From the NCBI RefSeq assembly GCF_003591035.1, contig NZ_QYUO01000002.1, positions 372,001 through 436,000 of the forward strand: a stretch of 64,000 nt of DNA, in the 5' to 3' direction. A model generated the notes under the pieces. That model had not been told where the DNA came from. It was given only the letters and a program-made list of their open reading frames with translations, and made no database searches. The DNA is from Noviherbaspirillum saxi (GTDB lineage Bacteria; Pseudomonadota; Gammaproteobacteria; Burkholderiales; Burkholderiaceae_D). The translations under genes were made by a program, and so were the position numbers. Shown in pieces: positions 17,140 to 24,289 of this stretch (position 1 is the first letter of the stretch; the number at the start of each line of letters is the position of its first letter).

Positions 17140-17439
17140 CTACCTAAGCTCCTGACAGTAGTACGTTCCCGAAATCGCAGATAGAGATGGATCTTTGTTG
17201 TACGGCTCAATAAGCGACTTGCAAACAGCCATGTTGTCACGGTAGCCATGGATGGTGGCGAGGTATGAGGCAACGCCAGCAGCGCTCTTTTTGAGCGCTG
17301 CTGCGTAGTTGCCATCGACTTTGTGCTTGTGAAAGAATGCCTCAAGGTCCTCATTTGAGATCGAGCTACCGGTTGTGACCGTTACTCTGGTACAGCCGGT
17401 GAGCACAACGGCTGCACAAATGAGCATTGCGACTTTCAT
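17140..17439 (-). CDS. Small cassette lipoprotein
   Basis: A 99-residue protein with a signal peptide ending in the lipobox LTGC (Cys16), so it is a predicted lipoprotein. The mature part is helical with two cysteines and no known motif. Its stop lies 6 bp from the attC box GTTAGAC, and a cassette-start box (ATTAGGC, minus strand, 17473-17467) precedes it. It therefore looks like the first cassette next to the degenerate integrase gene. Confidence 0.65.
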   Translation of the reverse strand: MKVAMLICAAVVLTGCTRVTVTTGSSISNEDLEAFFHKHKVDGNYAAALKKSAAGVASYLATIHGYRDNMAVCKSLIEPYNKDPSLSAISGTYYCQELR

Positions 17440-17660
17440 ACCCCCCTCCCTGGACTGTCACATGCGGCCTAATTAGGTTTCATCGGCGTAGTCAGCCGGT
17501 TAAACCAGTGTGCTGCCTGATAAACCATTTCGCATGATCCTCTGGAAGATGCATGCTGCCTAGCATACAGCCGAACACCGTTCAAATATACAGCATTAAT
17601 TAATCGTGAAAAACGTCACCTAAAATACTGCCTCGAAGCGGCCTCCAAAGCTGCTCGATT
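17440..17660. other. Candidate attI region between first cassette and intI relic
   Basis: Integrons place attI between the integrase gene and the first cassette, which is read in the opposite direction. That geometry is present: intI relic on plus at 17663, cassette on minus from 17439. The minus-strand box ATTAGGC at 17473-17467 keeps the TTRRRY part of the core site. Nothing else is recognisable in this AT-rich stretch. Confidence 0.35.
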
Positions 17661-17662
17661 AG

Positions 17663-17890
17663 GCACGATGTTACCCCAGGGACAAACACGATAGTCTGCA
17701 TACGGAGCGCGTCTACATGTATTGGGCAAGATGGTATATCCGCTTCCATGGACTACACCATCCCGTCGATATGGGAGCGCCGAAAATCCATGCCTTTCTG
17801 TCGTACTTGGCTAACGAGCGTCAGGTTTCCATATCAACCCACCGGCGGGAGATCAAACGCGCCGTGCTCGCTGCCAAACTGTCCAAGCAC
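17663..17890 (+). pseudogene. intI: Truncated integron integrase (intI relic)
   Basis: The translation after an in-frame TAG reads DKHDSLHTERVYMYWARW, then YIRFHGLHHP and AFLSYLANERQVSISTHRR. These match the core-binding N-terminal domain of IntI integrases in order and spacing. After about 75 residues the similarity ends. The catalytic domain with the Arg/His/Arg/Tyr residues is absent, and no start codon remains in a good place. The integron can therefore not recombine with its own integrase. Confidence 0.7.
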
Positions 17891-18003
17891 GCATCGCTCC
17901 ATACACATCGCAGGCCATAGCGGATTCGTGTACCTCACGGGGTAAAATGCGGCTGTTGAACCATACCTTCCCGTCATATCGTCTCTTCTTAAGGACAATT
18001 CAA

Positions 18004-18405
18004 ATGCGCATCGTCGTTTCCCTGCTGGCCGCATTATTCCTTACCCCTGCAGTAGCTGCAGACCGTCAAAAAGAAACCTTGCCGTCTGGCGTAGGTATCG
18101 AGCATGTTTCGGCTGGCAGCGGCCCTCACCCGAAGGCCTCGAATGTCGTGAAAGTACATTATCGCGGCACATTGGAAAATGGATCTGAATTCGACAGTTC
18201 ATATAAGCGAAATGCACCTGCCACTTTTCCGCTTTCCCAGGTGATTCCGTGCTGGACGGAAGGAGTCCAACGGATTCAGGTTGGCGGCAAAGCCAAGTTG
18301 ACTTGCCCCGCCAAGACTGCCTATGGATCGCGCGGCGTACCCGGCACTATTCCCCCGAATAGCACGCTGACTTTTGAAGTGGAACTTCTCGCCATTGAAA
18401 AGTAA
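18004..18405 (+). CDS. Exported FKBP-type peptidyl-prolyl isomerase
   Basis: A 133-residue protein with a signal peptide (cleavage after AVAA, about residue 19) and one FKBP domain. The typical FKBP residues VKVHYRGTLENGSEFDSS, VIPCWTEGVQ and the AYGSRGVPGTIPPNSTLTFEVELL end are all present. It catalyses cis-trans isomerisation of prolyl bonds in the periplasm. The ATG at 18004 follows AAGGACAATT. It is read opposite to the cassette genes on both sides, so it may be a resident gene between two pieces of the array. Confidence 0.88.
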   Translation: MRIVVSLLAALFLTPAVAADRQKETLPSGVGIEHVSAGSGPHPKASNVVKVHYRGTLENGSEFDSSYKRNAPATFPLSQVIPCWTEGVQRIQVGGKAKLTCPAKTAYGSRGVPGTIPPNSTLTFEVELLAIEK

Positions 18406-18682
18406 GCGAAGCTTAGGCATCGCATCCGCTTTGCGGTGCCTTCACTGCAAGTATCAACCCGTTCGATACAGCGCCATGGTCAAGACAATAGGAAACCCAT
18501 GTGCTGAACGGCGAGCAATCTGCGTATTCCGGTGTTCGTACGCAGCTACTTCGACATCGGGCGCATTCAGACCGGTGCTCATGAGCGCCGTCAGTAAAGT
18601 GCGCAACTCCGGACATTGCCGATAGTCGGTCAACCGACAGAACGCGATCCTTAGCCGTCTATGCGTTTTCCCGTAAGCAGAC
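18406..18682. other. Unassigned stretch next to an attC
   Basis: No confident gene is visible. On the minus strand a frame from about 18690 to 18463 reads plausibly (PELRTLLTALMSTGLNAPDV and further) up to a TGA. It has no good start in its first half. It may be the remnant of a cassette whose start was at the attC at 18683. Confidence 0.3.
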
Positions 18683-18742
18683 GCTTCACGTTTGAGTTAA
18701 GCCGCGCCGCGAAGCGGCGTCGGATTGAACCAATTGTCAGGC
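18683..18742 (-). other. attC site downstream of the AraC-VOC cassette
   Basis: The complement is nearly the classic aadA-type attC: GCCTGAC at one end, then an imperfect stem around GCCGCTTCGCGGC, ending in CTCAAACGTGAAGC. One outer box deviates from GTTRRRY by one base. The stop of the small membrane protein gene lies in the first box, as usual for cassettes. Confidence 0.75.
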
Positions 18743-18958
18743 GCGTGGCCTGCTGCGCCACTTAGTCATATATGGCAGCGCGAACAGGTATAGGCCTGAA
18801 AAAAATTGAAGAAAGAGCGGTGGCAGCGGGGAGTATGTTATCCACGGCGGCGGCTCGGCCGGCTCCACTGCCCTCGCCACGAAGTTGGCAATTACAGTCA
18901 CGGTGAAAACGATGGACAGCCAGCGGTGGCTCTGTCGAGTCCAGTTTTTCCAGTTCAT
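18737..18958 (-). CDS. Small two-helix membrane protein in a cassette
   Basis: A 73-residue protein with hydrophobic helices at about residues 12-28 and 45-63, and a PPPWITYSPLPP linker between them. It is a small inner-membrane protein of unknown function. Its ATG overlaps the stop of the VOC gene (ATGA), so the two are translationally coupled. The stop is inside the attC. Confidence 0.6.
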   Translation of the reverse strand: MNWKNWTRQSHRWLSIVFTVTVIANFVARAVEPAEPPPWITYSPLPPLFLQFFSGLYLFALPYMTKWRSRPRA

Positions 18959-19377
18959 TGCGACTCCTGCTTGGCCGCAACCTCGATCATCTTCCATCCA
19001 TTGCCGGAAGGATCCCGAAAGCCTGCGTCCACAGTGCCGTAGCGATCCACAGGTGCCTGCGTGAACTCGACGCCGCACTTACTCAGACGTTCGTAAGCAG
19101 CACGGCAGTTGTCCACGAAGAGCACGAGTGGCGGCATGGCCCCCTTGGCGACGATCTCTTGCAAAGTCTGCGCGGTTGCCGCGTCATGTACTGGCGGTCC
19201 AGGTTTAAACAAGCCGAGCTGAAACGAGGGTTGGTTCGGATGCTGCACAGTCAGCCAACGATAGTCACCGTTACGAACGTCTGTGTGGCAGAGAAACCCC
19301 AGCTTCTCGACGTAGAAAGCAAGCGCTTCGTCCTGATCACGTACATACAGACCGACCACATTGATACCTTGAGTCAT
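18955..19377 (-). CDS. VOC-family (glyoxalase/bleomycin-resistance fold) protein
   Basis: A 140-residue protein of two beta-alpha-beta-beta-beta units, the vicinal oxygen chelate fold. YVRDQDEALAFYVEKLGF opens the first unit, and FRDPSGNGWKMIEV closes the second, with the usual Glu ligand. It could be a lyase, dioxygenase or binding protein; the substrate is unknown. It lies 9 bp after an AraC-type gene and overlaps a membrane-protein gene, so the three form one unit inside a cassette. Confidence 0.85.
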   Translation of the reverse strand: MTQGINVVGLYVRDQDEALAFYVEKLGFLCHTDVRNGDYRWLTVQHPNQPSFQLGLFKPGPPVHDAATAQTLQEIVAKGAMPPLVLFVDNCRAAYERLSKCGVEFTQAPVDRYGTVDAGFRDPSGNGWKMIEVAAKQESQ

Positions 19378-19386
19378 AGAAACTCC

Positions 19387-19854
19387 TTAGTTGGATTGGA
19401 GCTCCAGTTTGCCAGAGGCTTCTATTCGTCGCTTCTCCAAAACTGCGATATTGAGGTTTGGCCGATGTGCATTGCGCATGAAGCACTCGGGCATATGCAC
19501 CCCCACATGTGGAACCGACCGCGCACGCGCTCGAAGCTCCCCTGGGCTCCCACCGGTGATGTCACGGAAGATGCGCCCAAAGGTACCAAGACTGCTCCAG
19601 CCGGTTTGGATTGCGATCTCCGTAATAGGCAGATTGGTGTCGCGGAGTAGCGCTGTGGCTCGCTCAATACGACGCGTGAGCAGGTAGCGGTGTGGGGGCA
19701 CGCCGAAAGCCTTCTTGAACTCGCGAGTGAAGTGCGCCGCCGAGACCGCGCTCACTTCCGCTAACCGGTGAATGGGCCACTCCTCATGGGGTGCCCCGTC
19801 CATGTGATCTTTCGCACGCAACAAGCGCCTCAGTAGCTTGGGACTCTGACTCAT
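19387..19854 (-). CDS. AraC-family regulator in a cassette
   Basis: A 155-residue protein made almost only of the AraC DNA-binding domain near the N-terminus (about 5-105). It has two helix-turn-helix motifs (LAEVSAVSAAHFTREFKKAFG and EIAIQTGWSSLGTFGRIFRD). The C-terminal 50 residues are not typical. It begins close to the cassette box GTTAGGC (19872-19866, minus strand). It presumably controls the VOC gene behind it. Confidence 0.82.
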   Translation of the reverse strand: MSQSPKLLRRLLRAKDHMDGAPHEEWPIHRLAEVSAVSAAHFTREFKKAFGVPPHRYLLTRRIERATALLRDTNLPITEIAIQTGWSSLGTFGRIFRDITGGSPGELRARARSVPHVGVHMPECFMRNAHRPNLNIAVLEKRRIEASGKLELQSN

Positions 19855-19865
19855 CCTATCCTCGC

Positions 19866-19950
19866 GCCTAACTGTTAGTCATATGGAAAGGTTGTGGTGG
19901 CATGCACCGCGACGGTCTGGTGAGCACAAAAGCAACCTTTTCCAAAGTTG
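19866..19950 (-). other. Cassette boundary, possible degenerate attC
   Basis: The box GTTAGGC (minus strand, 19872-19866) is a perfect GTTRRRY core. Upstream of it TGGAAAGGTTG (19884-19894) can pair with CAACCTTTTCCA (19933-19944), leaving one bulge. This could be the stem of an attC belonging to a lost cassette. Confidence 0.4.
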
Positions 19951-20454
19951 TTGTTTTTAAAAAATAGTCAACATGGCCCAAATTATACGGGCACTTGTTG
20001 CAGGGTCAGGTTCACCGCTTCAAAAGCACACCCAGGCGGTGGTTTCGGTCAAGGGAAATTGACGTATTGTATATATTGTATAAACCGTTTGCCTGCTCAT
20101 GGGCCGGTAGGAAATCCATGGAAGTCACCGCCAACGTCCGCTTCAAGGAGCCGCGGATCGCCGTCTAGCGGCTGGAATTGGCCGCCTGCCGCCGCTCGGT
20201 ATGTTGAAGTGATCGGCCGGCGTACTTTCATAACCAGCCTCTGTTTACATTGGATACCATCCCCGTAATGACGGCTGCATAGGCACGAGATGATTACGGT
20301 GCCGGACTGGATATCTACGGGCTATTGAAATCAGTGAATACAAAATACTGAACGAAGTGCCGACGGCCCACCGTCATACGCACCGCGCGCCCATCGGAAA
20401 TCCGAGCACGGTGCCGCACAAAATTCCACGCGCTGTGACCTGGCTCGATCAGTT
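19951..20454. other. Intergenic stretch without recognised feature
   Basis: About 500 bases between the integron-derived region and the LysR gene. I see no convincing gene, hairpin terminator or repeat here. Base composition is mixed, with an AT-rich patch (TATTGTATATATTG) near 20064. Short open frames on both strands lack coding character. Confidence 0.5.
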
Positions 20455-21372
20455 TCAGCCTGACTGTGCCGTCGATGGCGCCGCTACCCTGGAAGAAAAG
20501 AAATCAAGAAACGCCTTGACCTTTGCCGGAAGCTGATGGGTCCTGGCTGTTACCGCATAGATGCCCGGAAGGTCGTGCGGCGATTTCACCGCAAAACACT
20601 CCAGCACCGGAACAAGAACGCCTCGCTCCAGATCTTTCGCGACCAGCCATGACGGCTGTCTGGTCAGCCCCTGCCCGGCACGAGCCCAGGCCAGCAGTGC
20701 ATTCGATTCGTTGCTTTGCAGGGTACCGCGCACCTGGACCGCCTGCACCTCTGTTCCAGCCTGAAAATCCCAGTACACCGGTTGCAGATCGTGCCGGTAC
20801 AGCAGGCACTGGTGCCGCGCCAGATCCGACGGCTGCTCGGGTATCCCGTGCGCCGACAGGTAGAGCGGACTCGCGCAGACCACACGCGAATACCGCAGCA
20901 GCGGGCGCGCGATCAGTTCCGAGTCCTTCATGAAGCCGACGCGGATGGCAAGATCGATGCGGTTTTCGATCAGGTCGATGAAGCGGTCGTTGACCTGCAA
21001 GTCAAGTTCGATCAGCGGATAAGCCTGCGAAAACGCATGCAGATACGGATAGATGAAAATCATCGCGACCCCGAGCGGCAGCGTTACGCGCAACAATCCG
21101 CGCGGTTCCACGGCAAGGCTTCGTACCGCGTTTTCCGCCTCGGCCGCCTGCTCCAGGATCTGCTTGGCATGCTGGTACCAGAGGCGTCCCGCTTCAGTCA
21201 GGTTCATGCGGCGCGTGGTGCGGTCCAGCAGGCGCACTCCGAGCTTCTTTTCCACACGCGCCAGCGTTCCCGTCACTGTGGCGGGCGCCAGCCCAAGCGT
21301 GCGCGCCGCGTCGGCCATGTTTCCGGAATCGATGATCTGGCAAAACACCTGCATGCTGAATAACTGGTCCAT
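20455..21372 (-). CDS. LysR-family transcriptional regulator
   Basis: A 305-residue LysR regulator. The winged helix-turn-helix is at residues 1-60 (QIIDSGNMADAARTLGLAPA, then LARVEKKLGVRLLDRTTRR), followed by the periplasmic-binding-like effector domain. The ATG at 21372 is preferred over an upstream TTG because it gives the usual MDQLFSMQVF opening. It is divergent from a glutathione S-transferase gene across a 107-bp gap that holds an AT-rich inverted region around 21400-21445, the likely operator. Confidence 0.9.
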   Translation of the reverse strand: MDQLFSMQVFCQIIDSGNMADAARTLGLAPATVTGTLARVEKKLGVRLLDRTTRRMNLTEAGRLWYQHAKQILEQAAEAENAVRSLAVEPRGLLRVTLPLGVAMIFIYPYLHAFSQAYPLIELDLQVNDRFIDLIENRIDLAIRVGFMKDSELIARPLLRYSRVVCASPLYLSAHGIPEQPSDLARHQCLLYRHDLQPVYWDFQAGTEVQAVQVRGTLQSNESNALLAWARAGQGLTRQPSWLVAKDLERGVLVPVLECFAVKSPHDLPGIYAVTARTHQLPAKVKAFLDFFSSRVAAPSTAQSG

Positions 21373-21479
21373 GTCCCGCGCTTTATTCAATGTCCGTGAA
21401 TAATGAATTCAGTCTAACCGACTTTATTCATTAATTACGATGAAATAAGCTACGCTCAATGCACAACAGGGAGAAGCAC

Positions 21480-22127
21480 ATGGTTCAGCTGGTAATCGGC
21501 AACAAGAATTATTCGACATGGTCGCTACGCGCCTGGATATGCCTGCGCAAGGCGGGAATCGCTTTCGATGAAATACGCATCCCGTTATATGAAGACGGCC
21601 ATAGCGACAAGCTCAAGCGCTTCGGACCGACAGGACTGGTGCCCGTCTATCGGGATGGCGAATTTGCATTATGGGACAGTCTGGCGATTTGCGAATATGT
21701 CGCGGAAACCCATCCCCATTTATGGCCGGACGATCGTCTTCAGCGTGCGCATGCACGTGCGATCTGCGCCGAAATGCATTCCGGCTTTCGCGCGATCCGC
21801 GGCCAGATTCCAATGAATTGCCGGGCGTCGCACCGGCGCGTCGATTTTTCTCCCGAACTGCGGGAAGAAGTGCGCAGAGTGGAAACGATCTGGTCGCAAT
21901 GCCGGCAGACGTGCACAGTATCGGGAGACTGGCTGTTCGGGCGCTTCAGCATCGCCGATGCCATGTTCATCCCGCTGGCGTTGCACTTTCAAACCTATGA
22001 TGTGACGCTGAATGACACCGCCAGCGCTTATCTGCAAACGGTGTTGGATGACGCCGACACAAAGGCATGGGTAGCCGATGCCTTGCAGGAAACCGAAATC
22101 ATCCAGGAATGCGAAGCCGGCGCCTGA
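21480..22127 (+). CDS. Glutathione S-transferase
   Basis: A 215-residue cytosolic GST. The N-terminal thioredoxin-like domain has the NKNYSTWSLRAW start with the active-site Ser, the LVPVYRDGEFALWDSLAICEYV segment with cis-Pro and Glu/Ser of the glutathione site, and a helical C-terminal domain to residue 215. The ATG at 21480 follows a GGAGA ribosome-binding site. The divergent LysR gene is the probable regulator. The substrate is unknown. Confidence 0.9.
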   Translation: MVQLVIGNKNYSTWSLRAWICLRKAGIAFDEIRIPLYEDGHSDKLKRFGPTGLVPVYRDGEFALWDSLAICEYVAETHPHLWPDDRLQRAHARAICAEMHSGFRAIRGQIPMNCRASHRRVDFSPELREEVRRVETIWSQCRQTCTVSGDWLFGRFSIADAMFIPLALHFQTYDVTLNDTASAYLQTVLDDADTKAWVADALQETEIIQECEAGA

Positions 22128-22143
22128 TTGCCAGGATGGAGAC

Positions 22144-22707
22144 TTATCGTTCTACGTCGAAGGCCGCTCCAGTCTCGAAAAAATTTCCGCCCGCAATGTA
22201 GTGAATACTGCGCGGGCTATCATTTTCAAATATCCAGTGGCCATTGCTGAAGGCCTGCGGATCGGCCCAGGCCGCGACGATTTCGCCGAGAAAGAGATCG
22301 TAGCGCTCCTGGATCTGCGGCTCGGGAATGACACGGCATTCCAACCAGCCCAGGCAGCCTTGCAGTAAAGGCGCTGCGATCTTTTCAGCGGCAAACGTGC
22401 TCAGGCCATATGCATGAAACTTGTCGACCTCGCGGCCGGATGCCGATCCGACCGCGAGCGTCGCCTGCGCCAGCTGCCGGGATGGAATATTCAGCACGAA
22501 CTCGCCCGAGGCGTCGACCAGTTGGCGTGTCAGGGTATTGCGGTCAATCACGACGGCGACCTTGGGCGGAGAAAAATCGACCGGCATCGACCAGGCCGCC
22601 GCCATCACATTGACGGTATCGCCATGCGCGCTGCTGACCAAGACGGTCGGGCCGTGATTGAGCAGGCGATAGGATTTGGCAAGTTCAACGGGAAGTCGTG
22701 TCGACAT
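22144..22707 (-). CDS. Flavin reductase-like domain protein
   Basis: A 187-residue protein of the FMN-binding split-barrel flavin reductase family. The typical parts are NHGPTVLVSSAHGDTVNVMAA near residue 18 and FSPPKVAVVIDRNTLTRQLV near 43, where the flavin phosphate binds. Such proteins supply reduced flavin or act as NAD(P)H:FMN reductases. It is convergent with the GST gene, 16 bp away. The first six upstream codons (ATG at 22725) are an alternative start. Confidence 0.85.
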   Translation of the reverse strand: MSTRLPVELAKSYRLLNHGPTVLVSSAHGDTVNVMAAAWSMPVDFSPPKVAVVIDRNTLTRQLVDASGEFVLNIPSRQLAQATLAVGSASGREVDKFHAYGLSTFAAEKIAAPLLQGCLGWLECRVIPEPQIQERYDLFLGEIVAAWADPQAFSNGHWIFENDSPRSIHYIAGGNFFETGAAFDVER

Positions 22708-22891
22708 GGAACGGTTCGGCCGCATTCGGCAAGACGCAAAAACGCAATTATGAACCGGTAGTCAGGATCGCGTTTACCACCGGCCGATTGAGGCGGAGAA
22801 AAATCGAGTGCGATCAAGAGCGAGTATGATTGACACGAGGCGAGACTCAAAGCCTCGCCTGTTTTCCGCTAACTTCCTGCTGTCCGATCCG

Positions 22892-23299
22892 ATGATCCCC
22901 ACGGTTCCTTTTCCGATACGCAAAGAGTGCCCGCCGGGCGCCTGTATCTGCGAGCGCGACCGCTTGCTGGACGATCCGAATGGCGACCTGCGCGTTCTCA
23001 GATTGACGCAGCAGGAAGAGAAAAAACTGATCGAACGCATAGAAGCGATAGGCAGCTATGCAGAGCTGAAACATATCGGAGAACGCATGCAGGCGCAGCT
23101 AGGCATCGTTCTTCGCATCGCGCCGGGCAGTCGCGAAGTGCGCACTGTACGCGGCTTGACTATCCAGCTTGTAGAGCAGCCCGGCCTGTGCAGGAAAATA
23201 CGGCAGTCGATTCCATCTGCCGTGCGACGATGCCTGGAAAAAAATCCTGAGATCGTCTATGCAATTCTCGATGCGCACGACCTGTTCGGAGCGGATTGA
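22892..23299 (+). CDS. Hypothetical protein with N-terminal Cys cluster
   Basis: I do not recognise this 135-residue protein. From the ATG at 22892 it begins MIPTVPFPIRKECPPGAC and carries a third cysteine two residues on, which suggests metal or disulfide chemistry. The rest is helical (LTQQEEKKLIERIEAI) and ends in a small alpha-beta part. Earlier in-frame starts at 22808 and 22826 are possible but less likely. Confidence 0.6.
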   Translation: MIPTVPFPIRKECPPGACICERDRLLDDPNGDLRVLRLTQQEEKKLIERIEAIGSYAELKHIGERMQAQLGIVLRIAPGSREVRTVRGLTIQLVEQPGLCRKIRQSIPSAVRRCLEKNPEIVYAILDAHDLFGAD

Positions 23300-23333
23300 T
23301 TTCGAGCCGGCCGGTCATGCGGGAAAAAATGCT

Positions 23334-24044
23334 CTAAGCGGCATCGCGCTTGGGAATCTCCAGCCCTTTTGCGACCGCCGGCCGCGCGACGAAAGTTTCA
23401 AGCACGCGCCGCACATGCGGGAAGTCGGCAATCCCCACCAGATCGCCCGCGCCGTAAAAGCCGATCAGGTTGCGCACCCATGGAAAGGTTGCAATATCAG
23501 CGATGGTGTAGCTATCGCCCATGAGCCAGGCACGGTCTGCCAGACGTCGATCCAGCACGGCGAGCAGGCGCTTCGATTCCGCGGTATAGCGATCGCGCGG
23601 ACGCTTGTCTTCATAATCCTTGCCGGCGAATTTGTGGAAGAAGCCGACTTGTCCGAACATCGGTCCGACGCCACCCATCTGGAACATCAGCCACTGTATG
23701 GCTTCGTAGCGACCGGCGCCGTCTTGCGGAATCAGTTGACCAGTCTTGTCCGCAAGATAGAGCAGAATCGCACCCGATTCAAACAGCGTAAGCGGCTTGC
23801 CATCGGGGCCGTTCGGATCGAGGATCGCGGGAATCTTGTTGTTGGGATTGAGCGAAAGAAATTCCGGCGATAGCTGATCATTCGCATCGAAGCGCACCAG
23901 ATGCGGTTCGTAAGGCAAGCCGGTTTCTTCCAGCATGATCGAAACTTTGACACCATTCGGCGTCGGCAGCGAATACAGCTGTATGCGGTCGGGATGTTGG
24001 GCCGGCCATTTCTTGGTAATCGGGAAGGCGGAGAGATCGGTCAT
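23334..24044 (-). CDS. Glutathione S-transferase of the YghU/Ure2-like group
   Basis: A 236-residue GST. The thioredoxin-like domain has SLPTPNGVKVSIML (N-terminal Thr/Asn site, about 30), LNPNNKIPAILDPNG with cis-Pro, and LFESGAILLYLADK with the Glu-Ser pair. The helical domain contains MGDSYTIADIATFPW. The PTPNGVK active site is typical of the YfcG/YghU group, which acts on disulfides and organic hydroperoxides. The ATG at 24044 follows AAAGGATTCCTG, a better start than the one 8 codons upstream. Confidence 0.9.
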   Translation of the reverse strand: MTDLSAFPITKKWPAQHPDRIQLYSLPTPNGVKVSIMLEETGLPYEPHLVRFDANDQLSPEFLSLNPNNKIPAILDPNGPDGKPLTLFESGAILLYLADKTGQLIPQDGAGRYEAIQWLMFQMGGVGPMFGQVGFFHKFAGKDYEDKRPRDRYTAESKRLLAVLDRRLADRAWLMGDSYTIADIATFPWVRNLIGFYGAGDLVGIADFPHVRRVLETFVARPAVAKGLEIPKRDAA

Positions 24045-24154
24045 CAGGAATCCTTTCAGGTCGGTCATGTCGGTTCAGCATGGAAAAGCGAAATATAAAC
24101 AATCTGACCACGCTTGTCTTTTGACCCGAAAAAACACGTCTACCTGAATCACCT

Positions 24155-24191
24155 GAAAAAAATCCCCTGCGGCGGAAGCCGGCAGGGGATT
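24155..24191 (-). terminator. Rho-independent terminator of the chemoreceptor gene
   Basis: AATCCCCTGC (24161-24170) pairs with GCAGGGGATT (24182-24191). On the minus strand the stem is followed by a run of T (24160-24155). It lies about 100 bp behind the chemoreceptor stop. Confidence 0.85.
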
Positions 24192-24289
24192 TTCATTCAA
24201 TGCAGCAGTCTTGCGGCATCAAGGCATGGCTTTACGCACTTACCACACCTGCCTGATTGCCTGCGACCGTACGGGGCGGTCGTGCGAGT

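Noticed and set aside
18834..18845. DnaA-box-like TTATCCACG
   Set aside because: Single copy inside a coding cassette, far from the rep gene and iterons; likely chance.
19948..20268. 106-codon plus-strand frame
   Set aside because: No ribosome-binding site, no recognisable motif and odd composition; it lies in a degenerate intergenic stretch.
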